Shown in pieces: positions 1 to 5,020 of a stretch of DNA of 5,020 nt (position 1 is the first letter of the stretch; each line of letters starts with the position of its first letter). Where the stretch lies: assembly GCF_029933015.1 (NCBI RefSeq), contig NZ_JAOZOZ010000065.1:3608-8627 (forward strand), in the 5' to 3' direction. Origin of the DNA: Hydrogenimonas sp. (lineage in GTDB: Bacteria > Campylobacterota > Campylobacteria > Campylobacterales > Hydrogenimonadaceae). Both the position numbers and the translations under genes were made by a program. The notes beneath the pieces were generated by a model. It was given only the letters and a program-made list of their open reading frames with translations. It had not been told where the DNA came from and did not search any database.

Positions 1-845
1 AGATCGTCCATGTCGAAAATCGTCACCTTCTCCACGAAAGCGTGGGAGTAGCGGTCGTCGTGATAGAACTTCGCGATCGCGTCTTTCATCTCTTCGAAGA
101 GATTGAGGTTGTACTCCAAAAGCTCCAGCGCCGATTCGTCTTCGAGCCCAGAGACCTTTTCATCCACATCCTCCTTGAACTCTCCCAGGATATCGACGTC
201 ACTGATCGGTTCGACATCCTCGTCCTCTCCCAGCAGATCCAGGTCGAAGGCCAGTCCTTCCTCCTCTTCCGCTTTCTCCTCGTAGATTTCGTTTTCCACC
301 TTTCCCTCGGAGATGACCAGCACATCGGCATACCAGAGCTTCTCTTCGGAAAATACCGCCAGAAAAGCGACACCTTTTTGATGAAGAATGAACAGCCCCG
401 GATCCTTCTCGAAAAGGGATTTGCTCCGCTGATAGAGAAGTACGAAGGGGGAGAAGAGAAGATCGAATTCGATCTCCTTGAATTTCTGTTCGAACCACTT
501 CATCTCGACGAGGGAGGTGTAGGCGAGCCACTTGTCGTCGACGCACAGAGAGTGGACCAGCGAGGGATCGACCCCGAACCTCTCAAAGGTCGATTTGTTG
601 CAAAACGGCAGCGCGCCCTGATTGATCGTATCGAGCATCGCCGCCACGTAGGTCTTCGGATAGGTCCGGCGGATCTCCCGGTACCATTCGATCAGATCGG
701 ATCTCTTTTCGGCAGGGAAGGAGCGGCGCTTCTGTACATCGATTTCGCCCCCTTCGATATAACCGAACGCAGCCTCTATTCTGTCCTCGTTCAGATAGAA
801 AAGGAGGGCCGTTTTCGGCCAGAAATAGCGCTGCAGTTTCCCCAC
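1..845 (-). CDS. Unrecognised protein, C-terminal part missing (possible PilM/GspL-like fold)
   Basis: This frame is open from a GTG at 843–845 to the left window edge: 281 codons, no stop, 3' end missing. An in-frame stop at 864–866 leaves that GTG as the only sensible start, and AAAAGG lies 6 bases before it. It begins 38 bases after the TPR-like gene ends and is probably co-transcribed. No signal peptide or membrane span is visible, so the visible part should be cytoplasmic. Residues 1–180 look like a mixed alpha/beta domain containing TYVAAMLDTINQGALPFC (64–82 region), CVDDKWLAYTSL and FDLLFSPFVLLY. Residues about 183–240 are a very acidic linker. A helix follows (240–261), then FYHDDRYSHAFVEKVTIFD (260–278). 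I do not recognise the family with confidence. The helix followed by 'F-E-K-V-x-I-x-D' vaguely resembles PilM/GspL-type actin-like proteins of pilus or secretion machines; this is weak inference. That it is a real gene is well supported by frame, start and operon position. Confidence 0.8.
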   Translation of the reverse strand, partial: MGKLQRYFWPKTALLFYLNEDRIEAAFGYIEGGEIDVQKRRSFPAEKRSDLIEWYREIRRTYPKTYVAAMLDTINQGALPFCNKSTFERFGVDPSLVHSLCVDDKWLAYTSLVEMKWFEQKFKEIEFDLLFSPFVLLYQRSKSLFEKDPGLFILHQKGVAFLAVFSEEKLWYADVLVISEGKVENEIYEEKAEEEEGLAFDLDLLGEDEDVEPISDVDILGEFKEDVDEKVSGLEDESALELLEYNLNLFEEMKDAIAKFYHDDRYSHAFVEKVTIFDMDD

Positions 846-851
846 ACTCTG

Positions 852-857
852 CCTTTT
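852..857 (-). promoter_or_regulatory. Shine-Dalgarno site for the GTG-started gene
   Basis: On the minus strand AAAAGG lies 6 bases upstream of the GTG at 843–845, in the short gap after the TPR-like gene. It fixes the start of the left-edge gene, which has no in-frame ATG between its upstream stop (864–866) and this GTG. Confidence 0.65.
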
Positions 858-883
858 ATGGATCTAAGTCCCAATATCTTAAA

Positions 884-1348
884 CTATTTTTGCTTAAACA
901 ACGACGTATAAAGAGATTTGAATTTGTTGTAGATATTTCGGGCCCTCTCCACGAGCTCGTCGTCCGCCAGAGGCGTCGCATCCATTTTTTCAAAGCGATC
1001 CATCATCACTTCGCACATCATTTTGACACGGATTCTGTCCGCTTCGCCGATGGGAGAACGGTTCGCGATCTCTTCGATTTTGTTCAAAAAGGCGGTACCC
1101 TCGCGGATGTAGTCCAGATACCTCTCCGCCACTTCCGTCTGGGTCATGACGGTAAGCGCCATCCGGTTGTAGCGATCCAGTTCGTAGGCCTCTTTGGCCA
1201 GTTGGTACGCTTCGTCGTATTCCCCCATGAAGTAGTACCATTTCGCCTCGAAGGCTTTCTGGTAGGAGGGGTTGGTCCAGGCGAAGATCGCCATCCCTCC
1301 CAGCAGCAGAAGGGCGAACAGGGCGTAGACAATCCTACTCGACTGCAT
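884..1348 (-). CDS. Small membrane-anchored TPR-like protein
   Basis: A 154-residue protein of unknown specific role. Residues about 6–24 form one hydrophobic segment (IVYALFALLLLGGMAIFAW) after a short N-terminus with one Arg, so it is probably a single-pass inner-membrane anchor; orientation is not certain. Residues about 35–60 match one tetratricopeptide repeat well: YFMGEYDEAYQLAKEAYELD aligns with the usual Y-x-x-G-x-Y-x-E-A...A-x-E-L-D pattern. The rest is predicted mainly helical and charged, ending in a Lys-rich tail. TPRs normally serve as protein-protein scaffolds, so a structural or assembly role is inferred. I chose the ATG at 1346–1348, which has AAAGGA 9 bases upstream. An in-frame TTG at 1352–1354 would add two residues but sits only 3 bases from that site. 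The start overlaps the end of the acyltransferase gene by 14 bases, suggesting coupled translation. Confidence 0.85.
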   Translation of the reverse strand: MQSSRIVYALFALLLLGGMAIFAWTNPSYQKAFEAKWYYFMGEYDEAYQLAKEAYELDRYNRMALTVMTQTEVAERYLDYIREGTAFLNKIEEIANRSPIGEADRIRVKMMCEVMMDRFEKMDATPLADDELVERARNIYNKFKSLYTSLFKQK

Positions 1349-1961
1349 GTTCAAGCATCCTTTCGCGGATCAGCTCCTTCGCGGCCTCTCTCTCCATGCC
1401 GGAGAGATCGATCGGTTCGGAAGCGTAGTACTCTATTGTACCGAAGGGTTTCGGAATCACGAAACGATCCCAGCTTCCGGCCTGCCAGTAACGGGAGGGA
1501 CGGCAGTTGAGTATGACGATGGGGATACCCGCTTTCTGGGCGATGACGACGGCACCGTCGGAAACGGAGTGGCGGGGACCTTTGGGCCCGTCAGGAGTGA
1601 TACCGATACTCTCACCCGCTTTCACCTTTTTCAAAGCGGCGATGAGCGCTTTCGCCGCGCCTTTGCGGCTGGATCCGCGAACGGTCTTCAGACCGAAGGG
1701 GGCGATAACGCGTGTGATGATCTCCCCGTCGAAATGGTCGCTGATCATGACGTTGACACGGGTTTTGGGAGAGGCCTTGCGGAAGATGAAGGGAGCCATC
1801 AGAAGTTCGCCGTGCCAGAGGAGTGCGACGAAGGGGGTATCGGGAATCTCGTTGCTGAAACGCCACACCTTTTTGTTGGTCAGATACAGAAGCCACATCA
1901 GGACCACACCCAGGGGAGGCACGACCCAAAGAGCGAGGCGGCGGAGCAGCGTTTTACGCAA
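1335..1961 (-). CDS. DUF374 family lysophospholipid acyltransferase-like protein
   Basis: A 208-residue protein of the DUF374 branch of the PlsC/LPLAT superfamily, which transfer acyl chains to lipid acceptors at the membrane. A hydrophobic N-terminal span (about 9–27) would anchor it to the inner membrane. Family blocks appear in order: LLWHGELLM (47–55, with the candidate catalytic His50), SDHFDGE (74–80), TVRGSSRKG (93–101), ITPDGPKGPR (121–130) and SWDRFVIPKPF (163–173). The classical HX4D motif is not obvious; DUF374 proteins carry the divergent HG and DGE blocks instead. The acceptor lipid is unknown. In some proteobacteria DUF374 genes lie with lipid A/Kdo genes, so an envelope role is possible, but nothing here shows it. 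The start is a TTG at 1959–1961 with GGGGA 5 bases upstream, overlapping the miaB stop by 8 bases (TTGCGTAA). Size and gene order match the H. pylori HP0270 position. Confidence 0.9.
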   Translation of the reverse strand: MRKTLLRRLALWVVPPLGVVLMWLLYLTNKKVWRFSNEIPDTPFVALLWHGELLMAPFIFRKASPKTRVNVMISDHFDGEIITRVIAPFGLKTVRGSSRKGAAKALIAALKKVKAGESIGITPDGPKGPRHSVSDGAVVIAQKAGIPIVILNCRPSRYWQAGSWDRFVIPKPFGTIEYYASEPIDLSGMEREAAKELIRERMLEHAVE

Positions 1962-3261
1962 CCACTTCCCCGCGGTGGCTCGTACGGCCCGCTTCGGTGA
2001 TCCTGACTTTCACGGTCCTCCCCAGCAGCTCTTCGCTGCCGGGGACGCTGATGAGCATGTTGTTGTCGGATCGGCCCGCGACCATGCCGCCGGGGCGAAG
2101 CTCTTCGAAATAGACCTCGTGCACCTGGCCGACACGCTCCTCTTTCATCGCGTCGAGGATCTCGTTGTGACGCCCCTGCAGCCGGGCCAGCCGGGCCGAA
2201 CCGACCTCGTCGGGGATCTGGTCCTCGTAACTCTGCGCAGGCGTGAGGGGCCTTGGGGAGTACTTGAAGCTGAACATCTGCTCGAAGCGGACCTTTTCCA
2301 GCACCTCCATCGTCTCTTCGAAGTCGGCTTCCGTCTCCCCCGGAAAGGCGACGATGACATCGGTGCTGATTGAGACACCCGGGACCATGTCGCGAAGTTT
2401 GGCGGCGCGGTCGAGAAACCACTCTTTCGTATATCCCCGTTTCATCGCCTTGAGGATCCGGCTCGAGCCGCTCTGCAGCGGCATATGCATCGACTTGCAG
2501 ATTTTTGGGTTGCGGGCGAACTCTTCCAAAAAGGCGTCGTCCATGTGCAGCGGGTGGGGCGAAGTGAAACGGATGCGCTCGACCTCCTCGATCTCGCTGA
2601 CCATCTTCAGCAGGTCGGTAAAGCTCGTTTTCGGATGATCCCCGCTGAAACGGCGTCCGTAGTTGTTGACGTTCTGCCCCAGCAGAAAGATCTCCTTCGC
2701 ACCGCTTCGGGCCGCCTTGCGGGCCTCCTGCACGATCAGCTCCGCCGGGATCGATATCTCCTCGCCGCGGGTGTGGGGGACGATGCAGAAGGTACACTTC
2801 TTGTCACAGCCGATGGAGATGTTGACGTAGGCTTTGTAGGGAGAGCTTCTGAAATCCCCGAAAGCGTAGCGGCTCTCGTCGTAGTCGATGTCGACCTCCA
2901 CGGCTCCCGGGGTATGGAGCACTTTCGTGATCTTGCTGACGTTCCGCGCCCCCAGGACGAAATCGACGAAAGGCGCTCTTTTGATGATCTCTTCGCCCAG
3001 GTGGCTCGCGGTACAGCCGCAGACACCGATTTTCGCACCCTCTTTTTTGCGTTTGTTGAAGACGCCGATTTCGCTGAAGAGCTTGTTGACCGGTTTTTCC
3101 CGCACGCTGCAGGTGTTGATGAGGATCAGATCCGCCTCCTCCAGCGTCTCGGTCGGTACGTACCCCTCTTTGGCGGTCAGCTCGGCGATCATGTGCTCGC
3201 TGTCACGCACGTTCATCGCACAGCCGAGGGTTTCGATGTAAAACTTTTTGCCCATCGCCAT
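1954..3261 (-). CDS. miaB: tRNA-2-methylthio-N6-dimethylallyladenosine synthase
   Basis: MiaB is a cytoplasmic radical-SAM methylthiotransferase with two [4Fe-4S] clusters. It converts i6A to ms2i6A at tRNA position 37, next to the anticodon, after MiaA has prenylated the base. The 435-residue length is normal. The N-terminal methylthiotransferase domain (about 5–120) shows its three cluster cysteines at Cys14 (TLGCAMN), Cys51 (NTCSVRE) and Cys83 (GCTASHL); an extra Cys81 gives CGC, which I recall as usual in Campylobacterota. The radical-SAM motif CDKKCTFC is at 152–159, followed by PHTRGEE. LLGQNVNNYG (193–202), MPLQSGS (260–266), DVIVAFPGETE (301–311) and YSPRPLTPA (334–342) are MiaB hallmarks and argue against RimO or MtaB. 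A TRAM RNA-binding domain occupies about 373–435. The ATG overlaps the previous stop by one base (TGATG) with no strong ribosome site, so translational coupling is likely. A second ATG at codon 3 is possible. Confidence 0.97.
   Translation of the reverse strand: MAMGKKFYIETLGCAMNVRDSEHMIAELTAKEGYVPTETLEEADLILINTCSVREKPVNKLFSEIGVFNKRKKEGAKIGVCGCTASHLGEEIIKRAPFVDFVLGARNVSKITKVLHTPGAVEVDIDYDESRYAFGDFRSSPYKAYVNISIGCDKKCTFCIVPHTRGEEISIPAELIVQEARKAARSGAKEIFLLGQNVNNYGRRFSGDHPKTSFTDLLKMVSEIEEVERIRFTSPHPLHMDDAFLEEFARNPKICKSMHMPLQSGSSRILKAMKRGYTKEWFLDRAAKLRDMVPGVSISTDVIVAFPGETEADFEETMEVLEKVRFEQMFSFKYSPRPLTPAQSYEDQIPDEVGSARLARLQGRHNEILDAMKEERVGQVHEVYFEELRPGGMVAGRSDNNMLISVPGSEELLGRTVKVRITEAGRTSHRGEVVA
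1965..1971 (-). promoter_or_regulatory. Shine-Dalgarno site supporting the TTG start of the DUF374 gene
   Basis: GGGGAAG on the minus strand, inside the end of miaB, ends 3 bases before the TTG at 1959–1961; its GGGGA core is 5 bases away. It supports the TTG start, because the next in-frame ATG (Met22) would remove much of the hydrophobic N-terminus. Confidence 0.55.
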
Positions 3262-3506
3262 CAGACCAGGATATGCACCTCATAGAGATAGTCGTTCTCG
3301 TCGAGTCCGAAACGGATCTCTCTGAAATAGACGGAAAATCCCTTCTCTTCGAAATGCTCGACCATCTCCATCAGATCCTTGTGGGAGTTTTCACGGTCGA
3401 AATAGAAGATCTTCTGACCATCTTTTTCGAGCTCTTTTTCGATCTTTTCGACACTGATCGTTTTCGGTTTGGCGTTCAGTTCCGTTCTCGCTGCTTTAAG
3501 TTCCAT
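3261..3506 (-). CDS. HP0268-family small nuclease-like protein
   Basis: An 81-residue protein matching H. pylori HP0268 in length, layout and position before miaB. Shared pattern: a variable N-terminus, KIFYFDRENSHKDLMEMVEHF (about 32–52; the family has FYF...N-HKD), EKGFSVYFREIRFG and a C-terminal DYLYEVHIL. HP0268 has been reported to have a fold like small MutS-related (Smr) domains and to show DNA-nicking and purine-specific RNase activity in vitro. Transfer of that activity to this protein is inference. No signal peptide or membrane segment is seen, so it should be cytosolic. The ATG at 3504–3506 has a good GAGGAAA site (3512–3518; AGGA 7 bases from the ATG). It is the first gene of the minus-strand operon and its stop overlaps the miaB start. 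Its physiological role is unknown; constant linkage to miaB hints at an RNA-related job. Confidence 0.9.
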   Translation of the reverse strand: MELKAARTELNAKPKTISVEKIEKELEKDGQKIFYFDRENSHKDLMEMVEHFEEKGFSVYFREIRFGLDENDYLYEVHILV

Positions 3507-3565
3507 GTATATTTCCTCGTTGCGTATCGTTGGGGCGGATATCGACGCCCACTATTATTTGCCCG

Positions 3566-3571
3566 ATTATA
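3566..3571 (-). promoter_or_regulatory. Predicted -10 box for the HP0268–miaB operon
   Basis: The minus strand reads GATATAATCGG: a perfect TATAAT about 60 bases before the HP0268-family ATG, giving a 5' leader of roughly 50 bases. There is no good -35 hexamer at 16–18 bases. The upstream DNA is AT-rich (…TTTATAAAAAGTTTACC), as expected of Campylobacterota RpoD promoters, which rely on the -10 box and AT tracts more than on a -35 box. Confidence 0.6.
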
Positions 3572-3617
3572 TCGAAACGAAGGTAAACTTTTTATAAATG
3601 TTAAAGATTGCTTTCAG

Positions 3618-3623
3618 TATAAT
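3618..3623 (+). promoter_or_regulatory. Predicted -10 box for nusA
   Basis: A perfect TATAAT in the plus-strand context CAGTATAATTGG, 75 bases before the nusA ATG, predicts a transcript start near 3630 and a leader of about 69 bases. No convincing -35 box is seen; upstream is AT-rich (TTTTTATAAATGTTAAAGATTG). It lies 46 bases from the opposing -10 box, so the two promoters are back-to-back. Confidence 0.6.
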
Positions 3624-3680
3624 TGGCTCCTCGATAGACTGCACAAGCCTACTGCACGAAAAAATCACCGAAACGATACC

Positions 3681-3686
3681 AAAGGA
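3681..3686 (+). promoter_or_regulatory. Probable nusA ribosome-binding site with long spacing
   Basis: AAAGGA ends 12 bases before the nusA ATG at 3699–3701, longer than the usual 5–9. No alternative in-frame start codon lies between the two, so the ATG stands. The purine stretch GAAGAG directly before the ATG is too close to serve as a normal site. Confidence 0.45.
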
Positions 3687-3698
3687 ACTGTTGAAGAG

Positions 3699-4826
3699 AT
3701 GGAAAAGATCATAGATATTATCGACTCTATTGCCCACGAAAAAGGTCTGCCGCCCGAATCGGCCAAAGAAGCGTTCAAAACGGCACTGATCCAGACGGCG
3801 CGTCGCGTCATCTGCGAAGAGTGCGACTACGAGGCGGAGATCGACGAAGTCAACAAAAGCTATATCCTCAGACAGAAAATCACCGTCGTCGAAGCGGACG
3901 ACCCCCGGCTCGTGGACGAACCGGAGAAGTTCATCGCCCTCGAAGAGGCCAGAGAGATCGACCCCGACGCCGAGATAGGCGACGAACTGACGGGCGAGCC
4001 GATCAATCTCGAAGAGTACGGCCGCAGCGCCGCGGCCGCCCTCTACCACGAGATCGAATACCACATCCAGCGCTTCGTGGAAGAGCAGATGTTCAACAAA
4101 TACAAATCGATGATCGGCACGATCGTCAGCGGCCCCGTCACCCGCGTCGACAGCGAGCAGAACACATATATCGAGATCGACGAGGTGCGCGCCGTACTTC
4201 CCAAGCGCAACAGGATCAAGGGAGAGTCCTTCCGCGTCGGTGAAACGATCAAGGGAATCCTGCGGTATGTCGGCATCGACAAGAAGTTCGGCATCCATCT
4301 GGAGATCTCCCGGACGATGCCCAAGTTTCTCGAAGAACTCCTGCGCCAGGAGGTGCCCGAGATCGCCGACGGCCTCGTCATCATCGAAAAATCGGCACGT
4401 ATCCCCGGCGAAAGGGCCAAAGTGGCGCTGACCGCCATGAGCCCAAGCGTCGATCCGGTAGGCGCCACCGTCGGCGTCAAAGGAGTGCGCATCAACGCCG
4501 TCAGCCAGGAGCTCCACGGCGAGAACATCGACTGCATCGAGTACTCGCCGATTCCCGAAATTTTCGTCGCCAGGGCGCTCAGCCCTGCCATCATCAGCAG
4601 CGTCAAGATCGAAGAGGACAAAGCGATCGTCTCACTCCCCAGCGACCAGAAATCCAAAGCGATCGGCCGAAGCGGCATCAACATCCGCCTGGCCTCGATG
4701 CTCACCGGCTACCAGATCGAACTGATGGAGATCGCCTCCACCGGTGTCTGCACCACAGGCGAAGGGGGCATCGAAGAGGAAAAACCGGTCAATCCGGACG
4801 CCCTCAAAGCCCTTTTCGGGGAGTGA
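3699..4826 (+). CDS. nusA: Transcription termination/antitermination factor NusA
   Basis: NusA binds the RNA polymerase flap and emerging RNA, and modulates pausing, intrinsic termination, rho-dependent termination and rRNA antitermination. The 375-residue protein has an RNAP-binding N-terminal domain (1 to about 130, with YGRSAAAALYHEIEYHIQ in the family position), an S1 domain (about 137–203), KH1 (about 204–283; signature DPVGATVGVKGVRINAVSQE at 252–271, then LHGENID) and KH2 (about 285–347; AIGRSGINIRLASMLTGY at 321–338). After about 350 only a short acidic tail follows, so the two C-terminal AR repeats of E. coli NusA (495 residues) are absent, as is usual outside gammaproteobacteria. 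I start at the ATG at 3699 because the protein aligns from MEKIIDIIDS; the frame is open back to 3273 but that part is not NusA-like. AAAGGA lies 12 bases upstream, a long spacing, and GAAGAG abuts the ATG. It stands alone, divergent from the miaB operon. Confidence 0.97.
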   Translation: MEKIIDIIDSIAHEKGLPPESAKEAFKTALIQTARRVICEECDYEAEIDEVNKSYILRQKITVVEADDPRLVDEPEKFIALEEAREIDPDAEIGDELTGEPINLEEYGRSAAAALYHEIEYHIQRFVEEQMFNKYKSMIGTIVSGPVTRVDSEQNTYIEIDEVRAVLPKRNRIKGESFRVGETIKGILRYVGIDKKFGIHLEISRTMPKFLEELLRQEVPEIADGLVIIEKSARIPGERAKVALTAMSPSVDPVGATVGVKGVRINAVSQELHGENIDCIEYSPIPEIFVARALSPAIISSVKIEEDKAIVSLPSDQKSKAIGRSGINIRLASMLTGYQIELMEIASTGVCTTGEGGIEEEKPVNPDALKALFGE

Positions 4827-4827
4827 T

Positions 4828-4852
4828 CGCAGGGCGCTTCGCGCCTGCGTTT
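4828..4852 (+). terminator. GC-rich hairpin after nusA, possible terminator
   Basis: Just after the nusA stop, CGCAGGGCGC (4828–4837) pairs with GCGCCTGCG (4841–4849): a 9-bp stem with one bulged G and a TTC loop. Only three T residues (4850–4852) follow before GGTCATTA, so it is a weak intrinsic terminator by the usual rules. It may instead act as a 3'-end stabiliser or work with Rho or NusA. Confidence 0.5.
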
Positions 4853-4853
4853 G

Positions 4854-4895
4854 GTCATTAGTCATTAGTCATTAGTCATTAGTCATTAGTCATTA
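4854..4895. repeat. Heptanucleotide tandem array (GTCATTA)x6
   Basis: Six perfect head-to-tail copies of GTCATTA (42 bases) begin four bases after the nusA hairpin stem. There is no spacer or copy-to-copy variation, so this is a microsatellite-like array and not a CRISPR. The plus-strand unit carries TAG across its junction and the minus-strand unit (TAATGAC) carries TAA and TGA; because 7 is not a multiple of 3, all six frames are closed within the array. Heptamer arrays of this kind are best known from cyanobacteria. Copy number may vary between strains by slippage. Confidence 0.97.
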
Positions 4896-4963
4896 TAGAA
4901 CGATGACATCTTCTTTCTATTCCGTCAAATTTTTTTGCAAAATGAAAAACCGTTTTTAACGTC
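4896..4963. other. AT-rich non-coding spacer between two tandem arrays
   Basis: The 68 bases contain 21 G/C (about 31%), far lower than the flanking genes. They hold a T7 run, a short AAAAA-CCG-TTTTT hairpin (4945–4957 area) and a small interrupted palindrome GATG-A-CATC (4902–4910). A short ATG frame beginning at 4942 stops after five codons. I see no gene, tRNA or convincing promoter on the plus strand. The stretch 4827–5020 as a whole has no gene. Confidence 0.7.
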
Positions 4964-5020
4964 ACACTCAACACTCAACACTCAACACTCAACACTCAAC
5001 ACTCAACACTCAACACTCAA
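4964..5020. repeat. Heptanucleotide tandem array (ACACTCA)x8+, cut by window end
   Basis: Eight perfect copies of ACACTCA followed by the first base of a ninth reach the last base of the window, so the true length is unknown. The plus strand lacks G entirely and has no stop codon in the array; every frame would read the same cyclic T-L-N-T-Q-H-S heptapeptide. No start codon or ribosome site opens a frame into it from upstream, so coding is unlikely from this side. The minus strand contains TGA in all frames. Confidence 0.97.

Noticed and set aside
42..911. 289-codon plus-strand open frame
   Set aside because: It lies antisense to the well-supported minus-strand gene with GTG start, has no family features and reflects GC-rich codon bias.
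1347..3285. Long plus-strand open frames opposite the DUF374 gene and miaB
   Set aside because: The minus-strand genes show full family motifs; the plus-strand frames show none and overlap each other.
3273..3698. N-terminal extension of the nusA frame
   Set aside because: The frame stays open through the HP0268-family gene and the promoter region, but the translated part is not NusA-like and would cover the predicted nusA promoter. The ATG at 3699 aligns with the family start.
3601..3698. tRNA or riboswitch in the nusA leader
   Set aside because: I could not find a cloverleaf, a T-loop GTTCGA motif or a recognisable aptamer in this stretch.
3567..4517. 316-codon minus-strand open frame opposite nusA
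   Set aside because: NusA on the plus strand is certain; this mirror frame has no recognisable domain and its composition is that of a shadow frame.
4854..4895. Origin iterons or attachment site
   Set aside because: Units are too short, no replication or integrase gene is nearby, and no DnaA-box consensus (TTATNCACA) is seen in the spacer.
4854..5020. CRISPR array
   Set aside because: Units are 7 bases with no spacers between them, and no cas gene is present.
4964..5020. Coding repeat (T-L-N-T-Q-H-S heptapeptide)
   Set aside because: All frames are open within the array, but no start codon or ribosome site leads into it; the nearest ATG (4942) reaches a stop at 4957–4959.

Overview
The window looks like chromosomal DNA from a GC-rich member of the Campylobacterota (the former Epsilonproteobacteria). 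The main evidence is a small HP0268-family protein, known to me only from this group, sitting between miaB and a divergent nusA. The same neighbourhood (HP0268 – miaB – DUF374 acyltransferase) occurs in Helicobacter pylori as HP0268–HP0270, and a matching order next to nusA occurs in Campylobacter jejuni. The MiaB and HP0268 sequences are of the Campylobacterota type. The coding DNA is visibly GC-rich for this phylum, which would fit a deep-branching hydrothermal or sulfur/hydrogen-oxidising lineage such as Nitratifractor or Hydrogenimonas. That genus-level suggestion is inference only.

Layout. Positions 1–3506 hold five genes on the minus strand, transcribed right to left and packed as one likely operon. 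They are the HP0268-family nuclease-like protein (3506–3261), miaB (3261–1954), a DUF374 lysophospholipid-acyltransferase-like protein (1961–1335), a small membrane-anchored TPR-like protein (1348–884) and a GTG-initiated, unrecognised protein that runs off the left edge (845–1). The first four overlap by 1, 8 and 14 bases, and a 38-base gap precedes the fifth. Positions 3507–3698 form a divergent intergenic region with one perfect TATAAT -10 box facing each way. nusA (3699–4826) is alone on the plus strand, without the rimP and infB partners it has in most bacteria.

Downstream of nusA, 4827–5020 has no gene. It holds a bulged GC hairpin that may act as terminator, six perfect copies of the 7-base unit GTCATTA, a 68-base AT-rich spacer, and a second, different 7-base tandem array (ACACTCA, at least eight copies) that continues past the window end.

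Function. The region is mostly housekeeping: transcription elongation/termination (NusA), tRNA A37 methylthiolation (MiaB), a possible nuclease (HP0268 family), membrane or envelope lipid acylation (DUF374) and two poorly characterised proteins. I see no phage, defence, CRISPR or insertion-sequence genes. The least ordinary structure is the pair of unrelated heptanucleotide arrays at the right end. The least understood gene is the partial one at the left end.
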